DNA from: Sphingomonas faeni
GTDB lineage: Bacteria > Pseudomonadota > Alphaproteobacteria > Sphingomonadales > Sphingomonadaceae
Direction of reading: 5' to 3'
Length of the DNA: 64,000 nt
Assembly (NCBI RefSeq): GCF_003053745.1
Contig: NZ_QAYE01000007.1
Span: forward strand, 230,616 to 294,615
Part shown: in pieces, positions 55,076 to 63,439 of the stretch
Numbering within the stretch: position 1 is the first letter of the stretch
How the letters are laid out: the number at the start of each line of letters is the position of its first letter
Position numbers and translations under genes: made by a program
Notes under the pieces: model-generated
Told to the model about the DNA's origin: nothing
What the model saw: only the letters and a program-made list of their open reading frames with translations
Database searches by the model: none

Positions 55076-56953
55076 TCAGTTCAACGGAATGCCGCTATTG
55101 AACGGCGTTCCATATGCGGCATTCATCACGCTGCGGTCGATGATGTGATGATTTTCAAGCTCGATTTGCTGCGCTTCGACAGTGGTCTTCTGTGCGTGCG
55201 CGGCATCCTTGGCGGTTTTGGCCTGCAACGCCTGCGCTTGTAGCTGCTGCGCTGCCTCTGCAACTTGTGCCTGCTGCTGTGCCTGTGGCGCGTTTGCCTG
55301 TTCAGTCTCCGCCCGGATTTGTTTGAGACGGTCCTGCGTCTCGCGCTTGTTCGGGATCGGCATGAAGGCCAGCAAACCATCAAAGTTCGGATCAAGCGGC
55401 GAGATGCCAAGGCTGGATGCGGTTTCCATGATGGTCTCGAACACCTCCTGTTCGAGCGTGGCATTGCTCGGGACGGTCGAGATGATGATGTCCAAATCGA
55501 GTTCAGCGATGCGGTTCTTATAGCCCGTCACGCCCATCGCAACGCGGGTCATCGGCTGACCCGTCACAGGATCAATCACCGGTTCGCCCGTCGCCGAGTC
55601 CATTACCGGCTGCATGACCGGGCCAAGGATTGGTTCGTTTATCTGGGTCCATTCCATAGCGCGGGGATTGTCTGTGATACGGATCATGGTTGGCTGGTCG
55701 AGGTAGTCGCGCGCGACGAACCAAGCCTTCTCGAAGATGGTTTTCTCGAATTCTTCGAAGCGACCAAAGGCGCGAGCAAGTTCGGTGTAACCGGCCTGCT
55801 GTAGAATCTGCGCCTTGCGCCCACTCTCCGCCGCACCTGACAGACGACCCAGAACAGCCGGTGTAGGGGCCATACGGTCGAGATCGGAATGCGCTTGCTG
55901 CAAGAGCAACATCTGACCCTGTGCGAGATCAGGAGCCTGAATAGGTGCCCACCCGAAGGGGATCGTCCCGTCAGCCTTTGCGGCTTCACGGCGCGCAATG
56001 TCCTTGTTCGCGGCAGGAGCATACATGTCAGTCTGCTGCGTCTGGCGATGGTTCAGCAGATGCAGGAGCTTCGAGTTTCGGCTGTTAATCGCGTCTTGAA
56101 GGGGGACCATGTTGCGCACAGCGCCATAGCGGTCGCCGCGCAAATCCACCTCGAACGACATCGCGTTGATTGGGGAGATCGACTGACCCAAGTCGTCACG
56201 GTATTCGGATGGACCTGCATACAGTGACCCACCATCCGTGAAGACGCAGCGGTGCCACTGATCGATCACGAGGTAATAGAGATCGACGACACGAAGCTGG
56301 TCACGCTTTGGCGACGACCACCAGCGTGCCTTCGACTGGTCGTCGAAGAAATCGCCGAAATCCCCCTTCGGCGACTGCAAATCGTCATAGGTATCGGGGA
56401 ACCGCGCCCTCACATCGCTGGTGTCGAGTAGTTTGGCGATCCCGAAGAATTTGGCGTCGCTGAAATCATGTTCGCGCGATAGCGGGTCATGAATGAAGTC
56501 CTCCCACCGGATACGCTCGATGGTGATGTGACGCCCATCCCACTGCGTGATCGCCGCGCACGAACCCTGAATGAGGAAGATTTCAGAGGTCTGACGGCGG
56601 GACTTCTTATACTTGGCACGGTCAGTGACATAGCGAAGCGTTTTGGTGGCGATGTCAGCGGCGGCCTGCGACTTCGGCGAACGCGGCCAACATTCGGGGT
56701 CAGCCACCCCGGCATCCATGATGCCCATAAGACCGGAGAGACCGGGAGCGATTTTGTTCACCGGCATGATCGGCTGACCGCGTTCTTCCAACTCCTTACG
56801 CATGTTGCCGCTGATCTGGTGACCGTCGAAGTAATCGCGGTCACGACGGACCTTCACCGAGTTTTCACGCGTGATGTTCAGATACTGATCGACCAACCTA
56901 CGAAGTTCATCACTGCTTTTGGGCGGCTTGTAGCCGTCGTTCTCGATTTCCAT
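55076..56953 (-). CDS. Portal protein, P22 gp1-like
   Basis: A 625-residue portal subunit forming the dodecameric DNA channel at one capsid vertex. Diagnostic segments include RDYFDGHQISGNMRKELEER, RGQPIMPVNKIAPGLSGLMG and GLSGLMGIMDAG. The Gln/Ala-rich C-terminal helix (QANAPQAQQQAQVAEAAQQL) is the barrel region of P22-type portals. It starts at a box within an inverted repeat and follows terL. Confidence 0.9.
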   Translation of the reverse strand: MEIENDGYKPPKSSDELRRLVDQYLNITRENSVKVRRDRDYFDGHQISGNMRKELEERGQPIMPVNKIAPGLSGLMGIMDAGVADPECWPRSPKSQAAADIATKTLRYVTDRAKYKKSRRQTSEIFLIQGSCAAITQWDGRHITIERIRWEDFIHDPLSREHDFSDAKFFGIAKLLDTSDVRARFPDTYDDLQSPKGDFGDFFDDQSKARWWSSPKRDQLRVVDLYYLVIDQWHRCVFTDGGSLYAGPSEYRDDLGQSISPINAMSFEVDLRGDRYGAVRNMVPLQDAINSRNSKLLHLLNHRQTQQTDMYAPAANKDIARREAAKADGTIPFGWAPIQAPDLAQGQMLLLQQAHSDLDRMAPTPAVLGRLSGAAESGRKAQILQQAGYTELARAFGRFEEFEKTIFEKAWFVARDYLDQPTMIRITDNPRAMEWTQINEPILGPVMQPVMDSATGEPVIDPVTGQPMTRVAMGVTGYKNRIAELDLDIIISTVPSNATLEQEVFETIMETASSLGISPLDPNFDGLLAFMPIPNKRETQDRLKQIRAETEQANAPQAQQQAQVAEAAQQLQAQALQAKTAKDAAHAQKTTVEAQQIELENHHIIDRSVMNAAYGTPFNSGIPLN

Positions 56954-56975
56954 GCTGGTATTTAGTTTTACCAGC
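56952..56975 (-). promoter_or_regulatory. CTAAATA box within a perfect inverted repeat before the portal gene
   Basis: TGCTGGTA-AAACTAAA-TACCAGCA spans the box; CTAAATA (56960-56966) is five bases before the portal ATG at 56953. The large terminase stop is at its left end. No Shine-Dalgarno sequence. Confidence 0.55.
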
Positions 56976-58524
56976 AGGAGTCGGAGTCGTTCCCCACGTA
57001 GCGCTGTTCATACTCGTCCCGCACTTTGTGAACTACTGGTTCGGGTGCGAACGCGGGCATGGCGTCAGCCAGTGCGCGGGCGATTGCGCCGTCAGCGTCC
57101 ACCTGATCGTCGTGCTTACCGTTTGGGAATGTGGCGTATTCTTTCAGCGCCTCGTCACCAATCGGACCTTCCGGTAGGTGGATGCGCTTCATCGATGCCA
57201 TAGCCTGATACGCGACCGCCTTGCCCATTTTGTCGCCACTCCCCTTGGTGGGCAGTTCCTGAATGCGGCAGAAAGTCTGCGTTTCGACCATCGCAGAATG
57301 GACAAACCCCTTGATAGCGATCCAAGTATTGTCGTTTTCTGGATACCAGCACATCGGACTATATTTTTGGATCAAGGCCAGCGCGCCGGTTTCAGCGATA
57401 GTAGTCTTCCCTGAACTATCGCGAACGATGCCCATCGCCTCGTCCATTATACATTTCTTGCGAAAGCTATCGACGAGCCAAAGCTGTTTGGTCGTATCGA
57501 CTCCCCAGATGCGGAAGACATTATAGTCACCATTCCCTGACGGGGCATGATCCGAGGTCATGTAATAGTGCAGATGTTTCGGGAGCGTGCCGGGATAATC
57601 GGCGGTTTTCAGTTTATACCGGTCTTCAAACCATTCAGCGAGGAAGAACCCATCATTGGCTGGAACGGGACGCTGCTGATACTGACCGGCAAACGCGAAC
57701 GGTCCAAGGCTCGACTTGTAGCCCTTGACCACGCGATCAGTGTATCGCGCGGGAAACATGTTCTCCCCTTCCTCGCGATGATCGGTCCAACCGAAACTTG
57801 TCGGCTTCCGAACTTCGCCATCGGCGAAAAGTGGGATGCACAAATGGTCATAGCCGAGATCGGGTTTGTCGAGGATTACGCCCGAGATGTCTTCTTCGTG
57901 AAGGCGCTGCATCACGACGATGATCAAATCGGTGTCGGGGTTGTTCAGTCGAGAGGGGACGGCTTCAAGGAAGGTCTCTTTGACAGAATCGCGATATGCC
58001 GGTGACTTTGCGTCATCGACCGACAGGGGATCGTCGATGATGACGATGTTGCCACGGCTACCGGTCATGCTGGTGAACGGCATCGCCTCGCGAGCGCCAC
58101 CCGAGAGGTTTTCGAATGCCGCCTTGGCGTTCTGATCGCCCTGCAATTGCGTGGGCCAATGGCGCTGATACCATTCGGACTGAATCAGGCGGCGGCTTTT
58201 CACGCTATCGCGGATCGCCAGCTTTTCTTTATGCGATGCCGAGATGATGCGCTTCGACGGATCGCGGGTCCAAACCCACGCCGGGAACATCACGTTGACG
58301 ATCATTGACTTGGCAGAGCCGGGACAAATGTTGATCAGCAGACGCGGTTCTGCCGCCCCGTCCAACATGGCTTGGAGGTGGTCGGCGAGAACCTTGATGT
58401 GCCAGTTCGCGCGGAATGGCGCGGTGTCGATCTGCGGCCATGCGAACTGGATAAAATCTACGAAGTTGCGCTGACAAAGCTCGCGTTCGTATTCCTGCGC
58501 TTCCCGGCGCGAAATCTGCGCCAC
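56968..58524 (-). CDS. Terminase large subunit
   Basis: A 518-residue packaging ATPase and nuclease. The Walker A-like NICPGSAKS is at 65-73 and Walker B NIVIIDDP near 159-166. The C-terminal nuclease half has MTSDHAPSGNGDYNVFRIWG and later DDQVDADGAIARAL (acidic metal site). It cuts and packages phage DNA. The start is GTG at 58524, which directly follows the small-subunit stop, so both are translated together. Confidence 0.95.
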   Translation of the reverse strand: MAQISRREAQEYERELCQRNFVDFIQFAWPQIDTAPFRANWHIKVLADHLQAMLDGAAEPRLLINICPGSAKSMIVNVMFPAWVWTRDPSKRIISASHKEKLAIRDSVKSRRLIQSEWYQRHWPTQLQGDQNAKAAFENLSGGAREAMPFTSMTGSRGNIVIIDDPLSVDDAKSPAYRDSVKETFLEAVPSRLNNPDTDLIIVVMQRLHEEDISGVILDKPDLGYDHLCIPLFADGEVRKPTSFGWTDHREEGENMFPARYTDRVVKGYKSSLGPFAFAGQYQQRPVPANDGFFLAEWFEDRYKLKTADYPGTLPKHLHYYMTSDHAPSGNGDYNVFRIWGVDTTKQLWLVDSFRKKCIMDEAMGIVRDSSGKTTIAETGALALIQKYSPMCWYPENDNTWIAIKGFVHSAMVETQTFCRIQELPTKGSGDKMGKAVAYQAMASMKRIHLPEGPIGDEALKEYATFPNGKHDDQVDADGAIARALADAMPAFAPEPVVHKVRDEYEQRYVGNDSDSCW

Positions 58525-58526
58525 GA

Positions 58527-58919
58527 TCAGCGGCGTCCGCGTGGGTCTCGGCTTGCAAGTTCGGCGACCGTGCGCAGAACGGAATCGTCGAGTTCACTCA
58601 AATCGATACGGTCATTGCCATCCTCGCCCGATTTGATGATGGTGGTCGATGACGGGTTGCCGAGCGCTCGGGAGTTGAATTCCTTGATCGCAGCAATTTT
58701 GGCAGTCGGCGCGACCTTCTTGTCCTTGATCAGTCGAATGAGTTCTTCGAAAACCTCAACGGCTCGCGAGCGATACATCTGCTCGACGGACATCTTTTCA
58801 ATAAGCGCGAGTTCACGGACGGGACCAATGGCCCCGCCCGGATTACCTACACCGCCTTTGACAAACTTCTTCGTCTTATCGTCGCGCAAGGTGACGACAT
58901 TGTTCTTATCTTCTTCCAT
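58527..58919 (-). CDS. Probable terminase small subunit
   Basis: A 130-residue protein. GGVGNPGGAIG near the N-terminus and a helical middle (KMSVEQMYRSRAVEVFEELI, APTAKIAAIKEFNSRALGNP) fit small terminases and the related DUF5681 group. It directly precedes terL. It would recognise the packaging site. It starts at an ATAAATA box. Confidence 0.75.
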   Translation of the reverse strand: MEEDKNNVVTLRDDKTKKFVKGGVGNPGGAIGPVRELALIEKMSVEQMYRSRAVEVFEELIRLIKDKKVAPTAKIAAIKEFNSRALGNPSSTTIIKSGEDGNDRIDLSELDDSVLRTVAELASRDPRGRR

Positions 58920-58924
58920 GAAGA

Positions 58925-58931
58925 TATTTAT
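58925..58931 (-). promoter_or_regulatory. ATAAATA box before the small terminase gene
   Basis: ATAAATA-TCTTC-ATG on the minus strand. Upstream is an imperfect hairpin (CGGGA-CATTA-TCCCG) in the 45-base gap after the spike stop. Confidence 0.6.
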
Positions 58932-58964
58932 CCGAACGGGATAATGTCCCGGAACGGTTGCTGC

Positions 58965-61900
58965 TTACGCAATCAGGTTCATGTGATGTGCGAAGCGAAG
59001 TTGCGCCCACTGTCCATGCGCTGTGCCCAAACGCGGCGGATGAATACCGTCGCTGACGCTGACAGGCTCGACGCCATAAGCGTTTGCGCCTGATAGTGCG
59101 GCGAAGGCGTAGCCGATTTCCGGGTCCACAACTTCCCACAGCGGGAGAACATAGAAGCGTTCCGCTTCGCGGTTACCGTATGTCGTCAGGATTGCCTTGG
59201 TGAATGTCAGTAAGCCGGTCTGCGATCCTTCGGCTTGATGGCCGAAGCAACCGAAGCTGATATTGATCGACGGTGACACGGCTCGGATGGATCGCACCAT
59301 GATATCCAGCGACGCCATGGAGTCCGCTACGCTGAACCCACGCAGATAGTCATTCATGAACAGGTTGATATCAACGCTGGTCGGGACGGCCACGTTGAAC
59401 CGGGTCAGGTAGCTTTGGAAGTCGAAGATATAGCCGTTCTTCACGCTCGCGGTGGGATCGCTTCCCGTAGCGGGACGAATGAACGGGTTAGAGCCCCAAC
59501 GCGGCCCGTAGTCGTCGTTCGGACCACCGTATGGAGTAGCGAGTGCCAGATAGCTTGAAGGGCTGCTGACGGGGCTGATACCGCCGCTACCGTCCGAGTT
59601 CACCGCAGTCTGTGCGTTCGTGTAGGTCAGAGCCGCCCACGATGCGCGGGTCTCTCCCCAACTTCCGCCAGTATCCTTGAAGGTGCCAAGCATCGTGACC
59701 GGAACACCGGCTGCGATCAGCTTGGCTTCGAGGATCGAGGTCTGACCCTGCTGCGACAGGCTGTCGCCGATGGTCAGCAGCTTGTAGGTGGGATTGCCGG
59801 TCTTCGTCGCCGGGGAAGAACGGAAGTTGACCGGACGACGGAACGTGCCGGTGGCGTTCTGTGCAATGATGTAGCCGGAGCCCGACAAGCGCGCACCATC
59901 GACTGCAAGCTGCTTGCCGTCATCCCACCGAACCGCTTCGAGGCGTGAACCACGTCCGATGACTGCAAACTTGTATGCTGTGCTGGTGCCGCGTTCGGTC
60001 AGACGGCTGCGATACAGCGGCATAGGCTGACCCTGAATGACAGGAAGGCTCGACGGGAACAGCATCAGCGGTTCCGGCTGCGGGTCCGCTGTGCCGACGA
60101 CCGCTTCGATATTGGTCAGGCGAGTGTTGAACTCTGCGCCGCGTGCATAATCGAATTCGGTGTAGTCGAGATCAACGATAGGCCTGTTCGAAGTCGCGAA
60201 CGCAAAGCCCGACACCCACATTTCGGCCGGGAAGGCATGTGGGTAAACAATGACCCAATCGAGCGGGGACGATAGCGTCGTAAGCTGTGCGGTGATCTTG
60301 TATCGACGGATGTTGTCGCTGATCACTTCGAAGGTGCGGGTCGCGCCTGCGGTCACGGACACATTGTTCTGCGTCGCGTTATCGGTCGGGATACAGGAGA
60401 TTGTCAGGAATTCACCTGCTGCTTCAATCGAAGACCATGCCGTGGCGGTGTTCTTGCGCAAGATCACGCTACCCATCACAAAATCGCCATTGGCTGCGTA
60501 AACATCAGACGGGAGATCGATGCGGAAGTAGCTTCCATCGTTGGTGACGAGGTGGTGTTCATACTCGACGCCAAGGGACAGCAGTGTGGCGTTGGTAGCG
60601 GGCGTGATGCTTCCGCTTGCCGGAGGGACAAGCCACGAACCGTTATACTTCGGCGCGCCGTTCGGGAGATCGCCGCCAGCCGGGATCGGTTCCGCGATGT
60701 TGCCGGTAGCTGTTTCGACTGCATCCAAGCGGACATCGAGTGCGCCGGTCTGCGTGGGATCGTAGTCAGTGTAGTCGATGTCGCTGGCCTTGGACGGCGC
60801 AGTCGCGATGGCAAAGCCGGAGACCTGAATCTCTGTCGCAGTGGTGTTCTGAACATAGATGAAGCTAAAATTCAGTGGACCAGCGACGGTGGTCAACTGA
60901 CCACCGAGAACATAACGGCGCGAGTTTGCCGAGATATCTTCGACCTTAACTACTGCGGCGGCGTCCGACTGTGCGAAGCCCTGCTGTACGCCGCCATTCT
61001 GGGGGACATTTCCGATAGTGAGGTATTCGGTAGCGCCACTTTTGACAGGGTATGCAGCGCCGTTCGCCTTGGTGACGATGACCGAGCCGTAGACATACTG
61101 ACCGATATCGACTGCATGCTGGTGGTTGACCTGAAACGCGACACCCGAGCCCGGAGCAACCTTCACCACATACTTGACGCCCTTGCGGGTCACGTCGGGA
61201 TTGGTCGCGGCGATCGTCGCGCCGGTAGCAGGGGGAATAAGCCACGCGCCGCTTCCGATCGGTGTGCCGTTCGGGAGATCGCCGCCTGCGGTCACAGCCT
61301 TGATCGACTGTGCCGAATAGTTGGCTTTCAGATCAGCCAGTGCGGCGGCTGACGGGATCGACAGGTTCTGACTGGCCGCTGCGCCCGCTACGTTGCGGTA
61401 GAGGGTTGCGTAGGCATTGTTCGGACCACCCTGCACGAGGAATGGCGCACCCTCTGTGGTGACTGCGGCAAGCGCCGTGGTGGTGTCGGGGTAGATCGCC
61501 CCTGCGGCTGCGGCCTGCGCCGCTCCGGCGAAGTCAGCCGAACGGTTGGCCTGCGTCTGCGAGTTGGTTGCGGCGATGTTTGCGGTGTTCGCTGACGTGG
61601 CCGAACTGGTGGCGGCAAGCTGTGCGGCATCGCGTGCGTTGACGACTTCCGGGGTGACCGTGCCAACGGGTCCAACCGGACCCTGCGGACCCGGAACCGT
61701 CGAAGGCGATCCCTGCGCACCGGTCGCGCCGGTCGCGCCGGTCTGCCCCACCGCAATCTTGACCCAACGCCCCGGCTGACCATCGGAAGACGCAATGACT
61801 GTCCGACTATCGTCGGCTGCGGTCGAGGTAGCGTTCCAGACAAGCAGTCCACCGAAGCCGTCGCCGGGAGAAAGATCACCCGCGACAATCGCGGAATAAC

Positions 61901-62000
61901 CGTCTTGAATCTGCTTGGTCGATACAGTGCGAAGTTCAGCAATGGTATCAGCGACAACGAGGATATTGCCGTATTTGGGGTTGTTGATCGTAAGAGCCAT
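58965..62000 (-). CDS. Tail spike with collagen-like region and C-terminal SGNH esterase domain
   Basis: A 1011-residue receptor-binding protein. Residues about 1-80 should attach to the virion; 85-115 hold Gly-x-x collagen-like repeats (GATGATGAQG, GPQGPVGPVG). Two homologous segments of about 195 residues lie at 238-432 and 441-633 (both start AGGDLPNG and contain RRYxLxxQLTT and VSGFAxAT). The end is an SGNH hydrolase: GDS with Ser747, Asn883 in LFMND, and DxxH at Asp984/His987. It probably removes acetyl groups from a host surface polysaccharide. It starts at an ATAAATA box. Confidence 0.87.
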   Translation of the reverse strand: MALTINNPKYGNILVVADTIAELRTVSTKQIQDGYSAIVAGDLSPGDGFGGLLVWNATSTAADDSRTVIASSDGQPGRWVKIAVGQTGATGATGAQGSPSTVPGPQGPVGPVGTVTPEVVNARDAAQLAATSSATSANTANIAATNSQTQANRSADFAGAAQAAAAGAIYPDTTTALAAVTTEGAPFLVQGGPNNAYATLYRNVAGAAASQNLSIPSAAALADLKANYSAQSIKAVTAGGDLPNGTPIGSGAWLIPPATGATIAATNPDVTRKGVKYVVKVAPGSGVAFQVNHQHAVDIGQYVYGSVIVTKANGAAYPVKSGATEYLTIGNVPQNGGVQQGFAQSDAAAVVKVEDISANSRRYVLGGQLTTVAGPLNFSFIYVQNTTATEIQVSGFAIATAPSKASDIDYTDYDPTQTGALDVRLDAVETATGNIAEPIPAGGDLPNGAPKYNGSWLVPPASGSITPATNATLLSLGVEYEHHLVTNDGSYFRIDLPSDVYAANGDFVMGSVILRKNTATAWSSIEAAGEFLTISCIPTDNATQNNVSVTAGATRTFEVISDNIRRYKITAQLTTLSSPLDWVIVYPHAFPAEMWVSGFAFATSNRPIVDLDYTEFDYARGAEFNTRLTNIEAVVGTADPQPEPLMLFPSSLPVIQGQPMPLYRSRLTERGTSTAYKFAVIGRGSRLEAVRWDDGKQLAVDGARLSGSGYIIAQNATGTFRRPVNFRSSPATKTGNPTYKLLTIGDSLSQQGQTSILEAKLIAAGVPVTMLGTFKDTGGSWGETRASWAALTYTNAQTAVNSDGSGGISPVSSPSSYLALATPYGGPNDDYGPRWGSNPFIRPATGSDPTASVKNGYIFDFQSYLTRFNVAVPTSVDINLFMNDYLRGFSVADSMASLDIMVRSIRAVSPSINISFGCFGHQAEGSQTGLLTFTKAILTTYGNREAERFYVLPLWEVVDPEIGYAFAALSGANAYGVEPVSVSDGIHPPRLGTAHGQWAQLRFAHHMNLIA

Positions 62001-62005
62001 GAATG

Positions 62006-62012
62006 TATTTAT
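62006..62012 (-). promoter_or_regulatory. ATAAATA box before the tail spike gene
   Basis: ATAAATA-CATTC-ATG on the minus strand, with no ribosome site between box and start codon. Confidence 0.6.
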
Positions 62013-62180
62013 TCACAGCGATGTTCCGCGAGGACGCCGCGTGGATGGCGACTTCTGACCTGTTCCCAAAATTGGAAAGGTTAAATTTTGAAAAGACTAT
62101 GGGGGTGGGTGGTAGTAGTTTTCTCCGAGCCCGGTCATGCAAGAGGCCCCACCGGGGGGCGGGGGTCCAGAAACGGTCCC

Positions 62181-62197
62181 CTCACAGCCCCTGTGAG
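62181..62197. repeat. Small perfect hairpin in the spike-recombinase gap
   Basis: CTCACAGCCCCTGTGAG. The 284-base gap between spike and recombinase otherwise holds GC-rich sequence with a second GGGGCC/GGCCCC-type fold near 62,140-62,165. A 33-codon minus-strand frame (62135-62236) is open but not convincing. The gap may include terminators and recombination sites. Confidence 0.45.
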
Positions 62198-62284
62198 CGT
62201 CGTCAGCCCTGCCCTGACCTTCGCGCCGACCGCCATGGGATCGCTGCTGTGCGGGCTCGTGGACCGTGCTGTTGGCCCTCTGCG

Positions 62285-62833
62285 CTACCCTTCCTTAGTC
62301 ACCCGATAGACCGACTGTCGCGTGATCCCCATCGCCTTCGCTATTGCGGCTGGCCCGTGCCCCGAAGCCCTCATATCCCGGACCTTCGCCACATCGATTG
62401 AAGGCTGACGCCCCTTGTAGACCGTCCCCTTTGCCTTCGCGGCGGCGATCCCTTCAAGCTGACGCTCCTTCCTGATCGCGGTCTCGAACTCTGCGACCGC
62501 CGCCAAGATGGTCAGTGTAAGCTTGCCGCTGATCGTCGTCGTATCGACGCCCGCCTGTTCGGCGCATCGGAACCCGACACCCTTGTCAGCAAGCGTCTGT
62601 ATGATCGTCAGCAAGTCCTGCGCTGACCGTGCGAGACGATCCAAGCGCGTGCAGATCAGCGTGTCGCCCTCCCGAACGAAGTCGATAGCCGCGTGAAGCT
62701 GGTCCCGGTTGATCGCGGTCGTCCCGCTCTTGCGCTCTGCGAACACCTTTTCCGCACCCGCTGCGGTCAGCGCGTCCGTCTGTATCGTGTTATCCTGATC
62801 GGTAGTCGATACTCGTGCGTAGCCGACAATCAT
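62285..62833 (-). CDS. Small serine recombinase (resolvase/invertase family)
   Basis: A 182-residue protein. Catalytic Ser9 is in YARVSTTDQD. The conserved GDTLICTRLDRLARSAQDLL and GKLTLTILAAVAEFE helix are present. The C-terminal helix-turn-helix (GHGPAAIAKAMGITRQSVYRV) binds DNA. Full length for Tn3-resolvase/Hin/Gin type. Next to the spike gene it could invert or resolve DNA, but its own partner sites are not proven. It is too small to be a large serine integrase. Confidence 0.93.
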   Translation of the reverse strand: MIVGYARVSTTDQDNTIQTDALTAAGAEKVFAERKSGTTAINRDQLHAAIDFVREGDTLICTRLDRLARSAQDLLTIIQTLADKGVGFRCAEQAGVDTTTISGKLTLTILAAVAEFETAIRKERQLEGIAAAKAKGTVYKGRQPSIDVAKVRDMRASGHGPAAIAKAMGITRQSVYRVTKEG

Positions 62834-62845
62834 GCGCCACCTGTC

Positions 62846-62966
62846 ACTTATGGTTCTTTAAGATCAGGCTTACAGGTGTAATATTGACGAAAGCAACCCT
62901 AATGTGACGCCATGGTGGGAGTAACCGGTCTAAAACTGACGTAACGTTGCGGTCTACCCATAAGTG
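62846..62966. repeat. Inverted repeat upstream of the recombinase gene
   Basis: CACTTATGG at 62846-62854 and its inverse CCATAAGTG at 62958-62966, 103 bases apart. The region 62,834-63,099 has no clear gene. Such spaced inverted sites upstream of a resolvase gene could be part of its recombination or control site. Confidence 0.4.
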
Positions 62967-63099
62967 GCGGGACCGTGTTCGAGGCTGTCAGCGACTGCGC
63001 AACATTCGAATCAGAGTTAATTCCATTGTGTCGCGAAGGTCAGAAAGAGGTGGAAAAGACTCGGAAAACAGGGAGTTGAAAGTTTTTGGACAGTTGGCT

Positions 63100-63351
63100 T
63101 TACATTTTGCAGATTCGCTCCCCACCGTGCTGCTCGACAATCATCGCAACCAGTAGCGCGACCGTCTCCTTCATCTCTGTCAGTTCGGCTGTCAGATGAT
63201 CGATCAGCGTCAGCAACGTGCGCTGATCGGCGACGATGCCGTTATGACGCTCTGCGAGATCACCAGCTTGGATAATCGCTGTGGTGGCTTGGCTGCTGGC
63301 GTAGATCGACCACTGTCGGTCAGTGAAGCTTGGGAAGTCTGGTTCGTCCAT
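63100..63351 (-). CDS. Small phage coiled-coil protein
   Basis: An 83-residue acidic helical protein from MDEPDFPSFTDRQWSIYASS. A coiled-coil C-terminal half (TLLTLIDHLTAELTEMKETV followed by ALLVAMIVEQHGG) with a Glu/Leu heptad pattern is visible. The ATG at 63351 has a TTAAATA box four bases upstream and no Shine-Dalgarno sequence; longer upstream frames overlap the divergent gene and were dropped. Function unknown. Confidence 0.6.
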   Translation of the reverse strand: MDEPDFPSFTDRQWSIYASSQATTAIIQAGDLAERHNGIVADQRTLLTLIDHLTAELTEMKETVALLVAMIVEQHGGERICKM

Positions 63352-63355
63352 CGAG

Positions 63356-63362
63356 TATTTAA
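63356..63362 (-). promoter_or_regulatory. TTAAATA box before the coiled-coil gene
   Basis: TTAAATA-CTCG-ATG on the minus strand, the most divergent of the eight boxes. It is at the start of a gene divergent from the membrane protein at 63440. Confidence 0.5.
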
Positions 63363-63439
63363 GCCGGTGACAACGATTAGCGCCTCTTGCCTCCCCGACT
63401 CCGAACGCAGACAGTCGCCGCCATTGCAGGGGGATTTTC

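Noticed and set aside
62135..62236. 33-codon minus-strand frame between spike and recombinase
   Set aside because: No ribosome site or box, Pro-rich end formed by a GC hairpin; not enough support.
62285..62833. Serine recombinase as the phage integrase
   Set aside because: At 182 residues it lacks the long C-terminal domains of large serine integrases, and tRNA sites are usually used by tyrosine integrases.
44361..63362. T4-like phage, suggested by the TATAAATA boxes
   Set aside because: Portal, gp4, gp10 and ejection genes are of short-tailed P22 type and no T4 tail or late-transcription genes are seen.
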